A stretch of 64,000 nt of DNA from Sphingobium sp. MI1205 (GCF_001563285.1 NZ_CP005189.1:1-64000), one strand, 5' to 3'. Positions 35,601 through 43,638 are shown, counted from the stretch's first letter. The notes: generated from the letters alone by a model not told the origin. A program made the numbers and translations.

Positions 35601-36639
35601 CGGGCCGTTTTCAAAGCTCGGACATAATAGCGGCGTGGCGACGAAGAATGCGACCTGCATGGCGCTGCCGACGAACCAGCCCATCAACCCGCTGCGCAGC
35701 ACGCCCGAATTGCGGGAGATCAACCAGGAGCAGCCATTTCTGCCGATCTACAGCTATGCGGCGGTGACGGACAGCGTCGAAGGGCTGATCATGGTCAATA
35801 TCGAGACCATGGCCGATGGCGAGTTCCGCAACAATTTCCTGAAACGCGCCGTCACCTGGAATCCCGATGGCGTGCTGAAGGGCGCGCGGCATATCCATCT
35901 GGCGGGGCAGATCGCCTATATCACCGCCGACGTCGGGCTGGTGGTGGTGGATCTTGCCGATCCGCTGCATCCGAAGCTGGCGGCGGTACGGCCGATGCGG
36001 GACGCGCGGGCGAGCGCGATCCAGTTCCGCTATCTGTGGGTTACGGATGCGGAAGGGCTGAAGCTGTTCGACGTCACCCGGCTGACTGATCCTGTCGCGG
36101 TGCCATCCGCCACGGTGCCGCTCGCCGATGCGCGACGCATCTATCTGGCCCGCACCTATGCCTATGTCGCGGCGAAGGCGGAGGGGCTGGTCATCGTCAA
36201 CATCACCAATCCGCTGCGGCCAAGCGTCTATGCCAAGGAGACGTTCGACGGGCAGATGACCGATGCCGAGGATGTGATCGTCGGCACGACCAACGCGTCG
36301 CTCTTCGCCTATGTCGCGGACGGGCGGAACGGCATGAAGGTGGTCCAGCTGACCAGTCCCGCCAGCCAGCCCAATTTCTACGGCTTCTCGCCCGCGCCAA
36401 AGCCCGAACTGATCGCCTGGGCGCGCACGCCGACGCCTGCGGTGGCAATGTCCAAGGGCCTCGACCGCGACCGCGCGGTGGATGAGACCGGCGGGCAGAT
36501 CGCGGTATTCGGACGGATCGGATCGCGGCCGTTTACCCGGAGCGAGATGGAGCGATTGTTCCTGAACGCGAAGGGCGTGCCGTACAAGGTGAGCGACGAG
36601 GTTGATATGAAGGCGTGGCGGCCGCCTTTGTTGCGGTGA
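32650..36639 (+). CDS. Decahaem cytochrome c with C-terminal LVIVD repeat domain
   Basis: A 1329-residue exported cytochrome. An N-terminal hydrophobic segment (FAFLLLILAALTVPVVIL) serves as signal or anchor. Ten CXXCH motifs are visible: CYSCH, CVDCH, CGSCH, CSGCH, CMNCH, CADCH, CKDCH, CFTCH, CGGCH and CSDCH, all in the first 840 residues. Residues about 950-1250 hold beta-propeller-like LVIVD repeats (GLVVVDLADPLHPKL, GLKLFDVTRLTDP, GLVIVNITNPLRP). These domains are typical of surface-exposed proteins and suggest protein or substrate docking. The ATG shares its final base arrangement with the preceding stop (TGATG). It is the largest redox protein of the cluster and the best candidate for the terminal, outward-facing electron carrier. 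Confidence 0.88.
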   Translation: MRPLFAFLLLILAALTVPVVILHASDAEKPVERVYAVTPPAPMSQTAEQVAAKSDGCYSCHTKTDEPSMHATPAVMLGCVDCHGGDAAVRGDPSHGFDDPAYVAARDKAHVLPRYPESWHYPSSANPKRTYTLLNREAPEFVRFVNPSDYRVAREACGSCHMQTIEAAERSLMASGAMLWGGAAYNNGVVPYKNYIFGEAYTRDGKPAKIVSPGSPPGTLTAEQKARGALAELYPLPNWQVTPPGDVFRVFERGGRNIATQFPEIGLPNPTGSIQRLEEPGRPDLKQSSRGPGTGLRVAIPVLNLHKTRLNDPYMWFMGTNDQPGDYRHSGCSGCHVVYANDREPRHSLTYAPYGRDGQSATVDPTIASKVQHEDSDHGALKGAHGKEVKPDHPIGAVKESGHPIRHAFTRAIPTAQCMNCHMHQPNIFLNSYLGYTMWDYESDAGLMWPEKQKYPTAAQTHQTLERNPEGAAPKGNWSDLDFLRNVYDLNDKAKDTQFADYHGHGWNFRGVFKRDREGNLLDADGKIVANDDPEKWRKKGEDKFVPVGVNPGKSVHMMDIHAEKGLQCADCHFAQDSHGNGFIYGEVANAIEIGCKDCHGTADAYPTLLTSGPAAPPKGNNLALLRNPDGKRRFEWFYDASGRRKLIQRSIVDPKLEWEVSLVKDAVDATSPHFNAKAARAKLMSRSGAEDGSFSFGPGVAKEDRAHNDENMACFTCHLSWTTSCGGCHLPIEANWKTSLHHYEGEETRNFATYNPQVARDEMFQLGKHQTTKGNIYAPVRSTSALVLSSTNINRERIYIQQPPVSGIGFSSQAFAPHFPHTVRKTETKTCSDCHLSEKDDNNAIMSQLLLLGTNFVNFVGLNAWTGLEGGFEAIRVTEWDEPQAVIGSYLQKYAYPDYWKLHVDQNKRELKNWVRGKYFDKKGSGESRAIEEFRNVVKGTAGRVGCLQLRGEYMYVAEGKGGFRVYDVASIGNKGFSEPILSGPFSKLGHNSGVATKNATCMALPTNQPINPLRSTPELREINQEQPFLPIYSYAAVTDSVEGLIMVNIETMADGEFRNNFLKRAVTWNPDGVLKGARHIHLAGQIAYITADVGLVVVDLADPLHPKLAAVRPMRDARASAIQFRYLWVTDAEGLKLFDVTRLTDPVAVPSATVPLADARRIYLARTYAYVAAKAEGLVIVNITNPLRPSVYAKETFDGQMTDAEDVIVGTTNASLFAYVADGRNGMKVVQLTSPASQPNFYGFSPAPKPELIAWARTPTPAVAMSKGLDRDRAVDETGGQIAVFGRIGSRPFTRSEMERLFLNAKGVPYKVSDEVDMKAWRPPLLR

Positions 36640-36774
36640 GGGGGGGATAGCCGTGCCCCGCGTGTGACCTGACCATTTCGGCCATGGTTGCGCTCTACAG
36701 AGCATGAGCACATGGTCGCTTGCCTTAGTCGGGCATGATGCTATCTTACCTGCGTCTTACCAATGGAGCAGGCC

Positions 36775-37047
36775 ATGGGCGTTCATGACCGGATTACGAC
36801 CACCGTATCGACCAAGGGGCAGGTTATCTTGCCCAAGTCGATCCGGGACCAGCTTCATTGGGAAGCCGGTACGAAGCTGATCGTCGAGGAAACCGCCGAG
36901 GGCGTTCTGCTAAAGCCCATGCCGATCTTCGCGCCGACCGATGTTGACGCGGTTTTCGGTTCGCTCCGGCCGAGCGGGCCTGCTCTGTCGGTCGATGAGA
37001 TGAATGCTGTCATCGATCGGGAAGCGACGCGGCGTGCGCGGGATTGA
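36775..37047 (+). CDS. vapB: VapB-type antitoxin (AbrB/SpoVT fold)
   Basis: A 90-residue protein with an N-terminal swapped-hairpin AbrB domain (TTVSTKGQVILPKSIRDQL) and a C-terminal tail that would wrap the toxin. It would neutralise the PIN-domain nuclease encoded next and repress the shared promoter. I chose ATG 36775 because GGAG lies about six bases before it; an upstream ATG at 36763 would add four residues. The following gene starts 14 bases before its stop. Confidence 0.85.
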   Translation: MGVHDRITTTVSTKGQVILPKSIRDQLHWEAGTKLIVEETAEGVLLKPMPIFAPTDVDAVFGSLRPSGPALSVDEMNAVIDREATRRARD

Positions 37048-37423
37048 CACCAACATTGTCGTCAGATTGCTGACCGCCGACGATCCGAAACAGGCTCAGG
37101 CGGCGCGGCGGGTCGTGGAAGGCGGTGACATTTTTATTCCGATCACGGTCATGCTGGAAACCGAATGGGTGCTTCGCGCGGGCTATGGGTTTCAGGCCTC
37201 GCACATCGCTGCCGCAATCCGTGGCGTTGCAGGCTTGCCCGGCGTCTCGGTCGAGCAACCGGCCCGGCTGGCGTCTGCGCTGGAGTGGATGGAGGACGGC
37301 ATGGATTTTGCCGATGCCCTTCATCTGGCGGGTGCGGGGCATTGCAGCGTGTTTCTGACATTCGACCGTAAGTTTGCCAAACGCGCGTCGAAACCCGGCG
37401 TGATTCCGGTCGCTCTTCCCTGA
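37034..37423 (+). CDS. vapC: VapC-type toxin (PIN-domain ribonuclease)
   Basis: A 129-residue PIN-domain endoribonuclease, starting at GTG 37034 within the antitoxin gene. The acidic catalytic residues are visible: Asp in GIDTNIVVRLL, Glu in LETEWVLR, Asp in DFADALHL and Asp in LTFDRKF. VapC toxins cut tRNA or rRNA and stop translation when the antitoxin decays. An alternative ATG at 37004 would add ten residues. The pair stabilises replicons and may explain retention of this region. Confidence 0.85.
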   Translation: MRGIDTNIVVRLLTADDPKQAQAARRVVEGGDIFIPITVMLETEWVLRAGYGFQASHIAAAIRGVAGLPGVSVEQPARLASALEWMEDGMDFADALHLAGAGHCSVFLTFDRKFAKRASKPGVIPVALP

Positions 37424-37427
37424 CCGA

Positions 37428-38276
37428 CTATTCCGGCCGTTCGGCCATCAACATCTGCACCAGCGGCTGCATGCCCGCATCGAACTTCGCCAGCGTTGCG
37501 GGTTCGCCCGCCGTTTCGAAATGGGTGACGAGGCCAGCGTCCGTCCAGCGGTGGAGGGCATAGGCGGGGGCGTCGGCGATTATCATGGGGCGGTTGTCAG
37601 GGGCTTCCGGGTCCATCGGGCGCAGGTCGAGGGCGAGTTGCGGCGCGGTGGAGGAGCAGATGGCGACGGTCGTGCCCTTCCACGGCGCGGTGATCGTGCG
37701 GTGGAGGTGGCCGCAGACGAGCGCGGTGATGTTGGGGCGGTTTGCTATGGTGGCGCTGAAACGCTGGACCCATGGTTCGTCGGGATGGGTGTTCATCCAG
37801 TCGATGCCGACTTCGACCGGGGGGTGGTGCATGACGATGAGGGTGGGGGTGTCGGCATCCTCATCGAGCCGGGCGGTCAGCCACGCTGCGCGGGCTTCGC
37901 AGAAGGCGCCGCCGTGGCGGCCGGGTTCCAGCGTGTCGAGTACGATGATGCGGCGGCCCGGCAGCGGGACGACATAGTGAACGAAGCCGCCTTCCTGCGG
38001 CACATGCGGGAAGTGCGCGGCGAAATTGGCGCGGTCGTCGTGATTGCCCATGGCGGGCCAGACCGGGAAGGGGCATTGCGCGAAGGCTTCCGCCAGGGCG
38101 CGATAGCTGTCGCCGTCGCCATGGTCGGTAATGTCGCCGGTCGCGAGCAACAGGTCGGGGCGGTTGGGACCGTCGATCAGGGCGCGCAGCACCTGGTCGA
38201 GCCGCTGGCGGTTCAGCTCCCCGGGGTTGCCGGGGTCGAAACCCAGATGAATGTCCGTGACCTGTGCGATCAGCAT
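37428..38276 (-). CDS. CpdA-like cyclic-nucleotide phosphodiesterase (metallophosphoesterase)
   Basis: A 282-residue calcineurin-fold phosphodiesterase. The metal-binding set is complete: TDIHLG (residues 8-13), ATGDITDHG, MGNHDD, MHHPPVE and GHLHR. This pattern and length match the class III 3',5'-cAMP phosphodiesterase CpdA, although substrate cannot be read from the motifs alone. The ATG at 38276 has GAAGGGGAG upstream; the frame is open further back, but that part is not family-like. It ends five bases from the vapC stop and follows the FHA-cytochrome gene by about 20 bases, so it is likely the last gene of the minus-strand redox operon. A phosphodiesterase beside cNMP-binding domains supports a cyclic-nucleotide link. 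Confidence 0.8.
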   Translation of the reverse strand: MLIAQVTDIHLGFDPGNPGELNRQRLDQVLRALIDGPNRPDLLLATGDITDHGDGDSYRALAEAFAQCPFPVWPAMGNHDDRANFAAHFPHVPQEGGFVHYVVPLPGRRIIVLDTLEPGRHGGAFCEARAAWLTARLDEDADTPTLIVMHHPPVEVGIDWMNTHPDEPWVQRFSATIANRPNITALVCGHLHRTITAPWKGTTVAICSSTAPQLALDLRPMDPEAPDNRPMIIADAPAYALHRWTDAGLVTHFETAGEPATLAKFDAGMQPLVQMLMAERPE

Positions 38277-38295
38277 CCCGTTGCGCTCCCCTTCT

Positions 38296-40107
38296 TCACC
38301 CGTCGCGGCCGATGCGTCGTGGCCGGTCCGCCTGGTCTTTTCTGACTGCGCGATCGGCGGGCGTCCATGGCGCGCCGTCGCCGATATGATAGCTGTGACA
38401 CATGGTGCAGCCGGAGGGCACGTCGGCCTTTGACTGCTGGCCGCCATGGCAGGTGCGGCAACTGTCGATGCCGGGCAACAACAGCTGGCGCGCGTCGTGC
38501 GACTTTGGCGCGGCGTGGCAGCTTTCGCAGGTTTCGGTGGCGTGGGCCTTATGATCGAACCAGCCGTTCATCATGTAGCGCATCGATTGTTTCACCGGCG
38601 TCACCTGCCAGCGCGTGCCATCGTTCGTGACCGTGTGGCAATCATAGCAGGCGCCGCCCTTGGAAAAGACGGCGCGGATGGCGTCGTCGGCGCGGGAGGG
38701 GCGGGCGGCGGCGGCGCCGAAATAGGCGTGGTACATGCGGCCCTGCGCATAGTCGCCGGGGCGGCGGCGGGCCATGCCGCCAAGCGCGATCGGCTGGGCC
38801 GGGCCGGTCGAGCGGTAATAGGCGCGCAGGTCCGCGATCACCTGTTCGGGCTGGCCGTGGCGCAGCGTGCGGACGGTGCCGCCGATCGTTTCGAAGGCGA
38901 GGCTGTGGCAGGACTGGCAGTCGCGCTCCATATCGACGGGCAGGAAGCGCACGCCGTCGGCGGTAGGGCGGTGGCAATCCTTGCAGGCGAGCGCGTCGCC
39001 ATAGCCGTTCTGCGCCTTCAACGTGCGCGCCATGCGGGCGACGCCGCCGGTCTTTGACAGGTGGACGTCGTGCGGGAATTTGAGGCCGCTGTCGTCCTTC
39101 GGCCTGGCGTCGAGGGAGGCGCGGGTGAAGCTGGGCTGCTTGCCGGGGTTATACTGGACGAGCGCGGAAAATTGCGGGTGCGCAGTGCCGAAGTCGCTGG
39201 CGTCGGCGAGCTTCGTGTCCTTCAGCCGATCCTTGAGCGTGCCGTGGCAATCGGTGCAGAAGGCCTGTGGCGTGGGCTGCATAGGCCCTGCGCCTTCATG
39301 TTCGCTATGGCAATCGACGCACGCGCCCTGCGGCGGCTTGCCAAAGGTCGTGGCGACGAGGTTCAGGAACTGGCCGCCCATGCCCGGTTCCGCGCGCGCC
39401 ATGGCGATGCGGGCAGCGGGGGCGTGGTCGTGGACCGATGTGTGGCAGGTCTGGCAGGCGGTGTCGCGGACGGAGACGAACGCCTTTTCATGGCATGTCT
39501 CGCACTTGCCCTCCAGCGCGTGATGCGCCTGGCTGAGCGGACCGGAGGACCATGCCCCATCCCCCTTCACGCTGTAGATGTTGCGCGTGTCGGTGGCGGG
39601 GCGGCTGGCGTAGCTGTAGATCGGGATGGCGAGGAAGCCGATGAGGATCGCGAGCGCGAGGCCCCAGGCGGTCAGGCGCTTGCCGGGAAGATAGCCGCGC
39701 AGGGAAAAGACCTTTGCCTCCTCCTTTTCCTCGGACGCGTCCGACACGGCATCGACGCGGCGGATGGTGAGGATGGCAGCGCCATCATCGTCGCGCGACA
39801 CGGTGAGGCGGTGGCCGCCCAAGCGCAGTTCCGCGCCCTTGGCGATGTCGATTTCCGCGTCGCGCGTGGTGCGGCCTTCAAGGTCGAAGCCGAGCGTGCC
39901 CGTGGCGCGGACGCGGATGGTGCGGTCGTCGATCCGCTCGATGCGGGCGTGGTCCGGCTCCAGCGCGAGGTCGGGCAGATGGATGTCATTTTCCGACGCG
40001 CGGCCCAGCGAGAGCTGCGGCTTGGCCAGCGTGGCGGAGCGGACGATCTCGCGGCCATCTGCGGTCAGGCTGATCTGGCGGACTTGGAAGCTCATGGTCG
40101 CGCTCAC
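38296..40107 (-). CDS. FHA domain-transmembrane-decahaem cytochrome c fusion
   Basis: A 603-residue bitopic protein. Residues about 5-125 form a cytoplasmic FHA domain (LSLGRASENDIHLPD, then DHARIERI), which normally binds phosphothreonine peptides. One membrane helix follows at about 148-168 (WGLALAILIGFLAIPIYSY). The periplasmic part has ten CXXCH motifs: CETCH, CQTCH, CVDCH, CTDCH, CKDCH, CQSCH, CYDCH, CESCH, CRTCH and CTMCH. The gene starts at GTG 40107 in a GTGA overlap with the membrane-protein stop; ATG 40095 is an alternative. It would take electrons from the membrane protein and pass them to periplasmic carriers, perhaps gated by phosphorylation. That a signalling FHA module and a decahaem chain share one chain is directly seen; the gating idea is inference. 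Confidence 0.85.
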   Translation of the reverse strand: MSATMSFQVRQISLTADGREIVRSATLAKPQLSLGRASENDIHLPDLALEPDHARIERIDDRTIRVRATGTLGFDLEGRTTRDAEIDIAKGAELRLGGHRLTVSRDDDGAAILTIRRVDAVSDASEEKEEAKVFSLRGYLPGKRLTAWGLALAILIGFLAIPIYSYASRPATDTRNIYSVKGDGAWSSGPLSQAHHALEGKCETCHEKAFVSVRDTACQTCHTSVHDHAPAARIAMARAEPGMGGQFLNLVATTFGKPPQGACVDCHSEHEGAGPMQPTPQAFCTDCHGTLKDRLKDTKLADASDFGTAHPQFSALVQYNPGKQPSFTRASLDARPKDDSGLKFPHDVHLSKTGGVARMARTLKAQNGYGDALACKDCHRPTADGVRFLPVDMERDCQSCHSLAFETIGGTVRTLRHGQPEQVIADLRAYYRSTGPAQPIALGGMARRRPGDYAQGRMYHAYFGAAAARPSRADDAIRAVFSKGGACYDCHTVTNDGTRWQVTPVKQSMRYMMNGWFDHKAHATETCESCHAAPKSHDARQLLLPGIDSCRTCHGGQQSKADVPSGCTMCHSYHIGDGAPWTPADRAVRKDQADRPRRIGRDG

Positions 40108-40994
40108 CAGTAGAAAAAGACGCTGACGATATGCGCGGTCAGCGCGGCCAGCAGGGCGAAGGTGGCGGGCACATGGATGTAGAGCCAGATTTCCAGCAGC
40201 GCCTTGAGCTTCAGGTGACGGCGAAGCCGGGCGAGCATGGCCTGCTTGCGCTCAAGCAGGGCATCGACCTTTTCCAGCGGCTGGTTTCCGGTGTCGGGAT
40301 GGTCGGCGGTCCAGTGCCGCAGGCCGGCCTGCGCGCGGGCGGTGGCGCAGCGCGGGTAGCGGCCCGATAGCCTGGCGAGCAGGCCGCCGCCGAAGGGATC
40401 ATCCTCCAGCGACTGGCGCACCAGCGCGGCCTGATCGTGGGGCAGGGGCTGGGCGGTGTCATGCAACTGGCGGTCAATGGCGCGGATGGCTTCGAGCATT
40501 TGCACCTGCGTCATTTCCGCGCGGTTGTTGCTGAGCGCGGTGGGGAGCGTCGCATAGACGATGATGCCGAACAGGCCCGAAAGAATGACCAGCATCATCA
40601 GCGCATAGGCGAGCGTGTGGACGTTCCAGCCCAACTGGAAGCCGGTATGCAGCGTGCCGATGACGATCAGGCTGAGGCCCAGATAGACATGGGCGCTGGT
40701 CCAGGCTTTCAGCGACCAGCGGCCGCGCGTCATGGCCCGTTTTCGCAGGCCCAGCAGGGTAAGCCAGAGGATGAGCGCGACGCCGATCGTGCCCATGACA
40801 TAGCCATACCAGCTGCCGCCATTGTGGCGCGGCGTGACGTCGATCAACAGATAGCTGGCGATGGAGATAAGGCAGATGATCGTCGCGATCTTGAGCCAGC
40901 GGAAATTTGCGTGGCGCAGGAAGCCGTCATGCAGCACCTCGCCCTTGGCGCGGCGGGGCTGGGCAGCAGCGCGGCCAGATGCTCGGGTCGCCAT
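40104..40994 (-). CDS. Polytopic cytochrome b-like membrane protein
   Basis: A 296-residue integral membrane protein with about five helices: IATIICLISIASYLLID, YGYVMGTIGVALILWLTLL, AHVYLGLSLIVIGTLH, LAYALMMLVILSGLFGIIVYA, and a C-terminal IHVPATFALLAALTAHIVSVF. His residues lie on the helices in pairs (SAHVYLGL with GTLHTG, LYIHVP with LTAHIV), a layout fitting one or two b-type haems. A cytoplasmic loop at about 155-255 carries charged helices. It starts in a TGATG overlap with the FAD/Fe-S fusion gene and overlaps the FHA-cytochrome gene, so it is probably the membrane link between the two. The b-haem assignment is inference from His placement. Confidence 0.65.
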   Translation of the reverse strand: MATRASGRAAAQPRRAKGEVLHDGFLRHANFRWLKIATIICLISIASYLLIDVTPRHNGGSWYGYVMGTIGVALILWLTLLGLRKRAMTRGRWSLKAWTSAHVYLGLSLIVIGTLHTGFQLGWNVHTLAYALMMLVILSGLFGIIVYATLPTALSNNRAEMTQVQMLEAIRAIDRQLHDTAQPLPHDQAALVRQSLEDDPFGGGLLARLSGRYPRCATARAQAGLRHWTADHPDTGNQPLEKVDALLERKQAMLARLRRHLKLKALLEIWLYIHVPATFALLAALTAHIVSVFFYW

Positions 40995-43519
40995 CAATTC
41001 GCCTCCCGATCGAGGCGGGCGACAGTCAGGAAATCTTCGGGCGACACGCGGATCGCCGCGCCGGTGGGGCAGGCGCGCACGCAGGCGGGGCCGCCGTCAA
41101 TGCCGGAACACATGTCGCACTTGATCGCCTTTTTCGGCTTTTCAACGCCGGGCTTGGCGTTTTTGTAGCTCCATTTCTTCGATGGCTCGCCGGGGCCGGG
41201 GCCTGCGCCAAAGAACATCCAGTTCAGGAGGCTCGGCTTTTTCGGCGGCACGCTGTCCATGCGGATCACGCCATAGGGGCAGTTGCGCTGGCAATTGCCG
41301 CAGCCGATGCAGGTTTCGTCGATGAAGACTTCGCCATCCGGGCCGCGATGGATGGCGTTGGGCGGGCAGTCGGCCATGCAGTGCGGATGTTCGCAATGGC
41401 GGCAGCTGGTCGGCACATGGAGGTGCGCGTAGGTGCGCCCGGCTTCCCGGTCGAGGCGGGACAGTCCTTCATGACTGTCGGCGCACGCCTTTTCGCAATT
41501 GTCGCAGCCCACACACAGATGCTCGTCGATCAGGAGAACGTCGGTCGCTTCGCCGATGCCGTTGTCGACCAGGAACTTGGCCGTTTCGCTATACATATCG
41601 ACGACGGTGGAGAAGCTGTCCTTGCGGCTTTCGATGAAGGCGTTGACGTCCTGCCGCGCGGCCATGTCGCGGCGGGCGCGTTCGAGCAAGGCGGGTTTGG
41701 CGGCCATCAGGCGCGCGAAGGCGCCGCCGTTCAGCTTGATGACTTCGGACTTGACCGTCGCCTTGACCGTGGCGGTGCGCGGGCCGCCTGCGATCAGCGC
41801 CATTTCGCCGACATAGGAACCGGCGGGGAGGTAGGAAAGAAAGACGTTTTTGCCGCCGATCTTCTTTTCCACGATCATGGAGCCGACGCGGATGACATAG
41901 ATGTCGGTGCCAAGGTCGCCTTCGTTCAGGATCGCTTCGCCAGCCTTCACCGTCTTGATTTCGGCGCTGTCGAGCACTTCGGCGAGGTCGGCCGGGGTCA
42001 GCCCTGAACCGAACATCTGGAGCAGTTGCCGCTCGGTCGAGATGCGGGTGATGGCGCGCTTGGCCGGCGGGTTGGACGACATGAGCTTCAATGCCGCGGT
42101 GCGCGACACTTCCACCATGATCGAGTCCGTGCCCGCGCGCACGGTCGAGCCACGGCGGCGGCCGGAGATGAGGCCGACTTCGCCGAAGATGGACCCGGCG
42201 TCGATGGACACGTTGGTTTCCGGGGCGACCTCCACCAGCGCCTGCCCCTGCGCGATGCCGAACAGGGAGGAGCCGGAGTCATGCTTTTCGAAGATGACGT
42301 CCCCGGCGCGATAGGCGCGCACTTCGCTGTCCAGCATGAATTCGCGCATCTGGAGCGGGGAGAGGCCCTCCAATATGGAGACGTTGGTGCGCAGGAATTC
42401 CAGCCACTCGGCGACGTCGCGCTTTTCCGGCAGGGCGGCGAATTTGGCGGCCAGGATGGGTTCGTCGGCGGGCTTCAGGTCGCGATTGCCGTTGATATAT
42501 TCAACGACGTCATAGCCCTGGTTCATGCAATGCTTGATGAGCGGATAGCCCGCCAGCGCGCCGATGACGAAGATGCCGGGCGCGGTGCTTTCGAACACGG
42601 GCGAGAGCTTCGGGAAGGCGAGGCGGTCGTTGCTGGTAAATTCGATGCCGCAGCCTTCGACGAAGCCGCGCGGCGGGGCGGACCCCATGCGCGCGATGAT
42701 GCGGTCGCATTTCATCTTTACCTCGCCATCGCGGCTGTCGAGCGTGATGAAGCCCGGCTCGATCTTTGCCGTGGTGCTTTCGGTCATGATGTTGAGGCGA
42801 CCGGCTTCGGCGGCGGCCATCAGCCCCTTGACGTTGGCGGGCTTGGCGCTGGCGAACTCGGTGGAGCGGTTGAGGATGGTGACGACATTGCCCTGCGCCT
42901 CGTCCGCCGCAAGACCCATGGCGTTTTCGATGCCCGCGTCACCGGTGCCGACGACGAAGATATGTTCGTCATTATATTCGGCCGGGTCGTCCAGCTGATA
43001 CTGGACATGGGGCAAGTCCCCGCCGGGCACGCGCATCAGGTTGGGATTGCCCTGCGTGCCGATCGCCATAATGACGGCGTCGGCGATAATCTCGCGCCCA
43101 TCGGTCAGGGTGAGGCGGTAGGGCGGGGCGAGACGCTGGATTTCCTTGGTGTCGGTGGTCCCGTCGCGCTTGCGCTCGACGATCTTCTGGATGCTGCCGG
43201 GAATGGGATCGCCGGTGCCGGTGATCGCCTTCACCTCTGCATTATAGGCGACGGCGATGCCTTGCGCGGCGGCCTGCTCGTTCCAGCGACCCAGGATCGC
43301 TTCGCGCTTGCCAGCGTCGAAATCGAAATCGGAACGGAGCACGAGCTGGCTGGGCGTCGCCATCACATGCTTGCCCTTTTGATATTTGAAGATCGTGTCG
43401 GACAGATGGTCCGTCTTTTCGATCAGCAAATGGGGAATGCCAAGCTGCGCCGCGCGCGCGGCCGCGCTCATCCCCGCCGGTCCCGACCCGACGATCGCGA
43501 TACGCACGCGGTCAGTCAC
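40994..43519 (-). CDS. FAD reductase-double cNMP-binding-ferredoxin fusion protein
   Basis: An 841-residue cytoplasmic protein with three modules. Residues 1-340 are a thioredoxin-reductase/YpdA-like flavoprotein with FAD site GSGPAG (11-16) and a second nucleotide site VVGTGDAG. Residues about 380-620 hold two cNMP-binding domains with phosphate-cassette segments FGEVGLISGRRRGSTV and VGEMALIAGGPRTATV. Residues about 670-841 are a DmsB/NrfC-type ferredoxin with four Cys clusters (CVGCDNCEKAC, CRHCEHPHC, CIGCGNCQRNC, CDMCSG...CVRAC), enough for four [4Fe-4S]. It would move electrons from NAD(P)H through FAD and Fe-S to the membrane protein encoded next, with cyclic nucleotide as a possible allosteric signal. 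There is no CXXC redox disulphide obvious in the flavin domain, so it is not a thioredoxin reductase. Confidence 0.9.
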   Translation of the reverse strand: MTDRVRIAIVGSGPAGMSAAARAAQLGIPHLLIEKTDHLSDTIFKYQKGKHVMATPSQLVLRSDFDFDAGKREAILGRWNEQAAAQGIAVAYNAEVKAITGTGDPIPGSIQKIVERKRDGTTDTKEIQRLAPPYRLTLTDGREIIADAVIMAIGTQGNPNLMRVPGGDLPHVQYQLDDPAEYNDEHIFVVGTGDAGIENAMGLAADEAQGNVVTILNRSTEFASAKPANVKGLMAAAEAGRLNIMTESTTAKIEPGFITLDSRDGEVKMKCDRIIARMGSAPPRGFVEGCGIEFTSNDRLAFPKLSPVFESTAPGIFVIGALAGYPLIKHCMNQGYDVVEYINGNRDLKPADEPILAAKFAALPEKRDVAEWLEFLRTNVSILEGLSPLQMREFMLDSEVRAYRAGDVIFEKHDSGSSLFGIAQGQALVEVAPETNVSIDAGSIFGEVGLISGRRRGSTVRAGTDSIMVEVSRTAALKLMSSNPPAKRAITRISTERQLLQMFGSGLTPADLAEVLDSAEIKTVKAGEAILNEGDLGTDIYVIRVGSMIVEKKIGGKNVFLSYLPAGSYVGEMALIAGGPRTATVKATVKSEVIKLNGGAFARLMAAKPALLERARRDMAARQDVNAFIESRKDSFSTVVDMYSETAKFLVDNGIGEATDVLLIDEHLCVGCDNCEKACADSHEGLSRLDREAGRTYAHLHVPTSCRHCEHPHCMADCPPNAIHRGPDGEVFIDETCIGCGNCQRNCPYGVIRMDSVPPKKPSLLNWMFFGAGPGPGEPSKKWSYKNAKPGVEKPKKAIKCDMCSGIDGGPACVRACPTGAAIRVSPEDFLTVARLDREAN

Positions 43520-43638
43520 TTAACTATCCCCCTCTTGCGAGATCACCCGCAGCCCCGGCCATGCCCCTGCCGTGTAATGGCCTGCGGATCAAGCCTTTGG
43601 GCACTCTATCAATTTCATGAGGCGGCGCTAGAGAGCAG

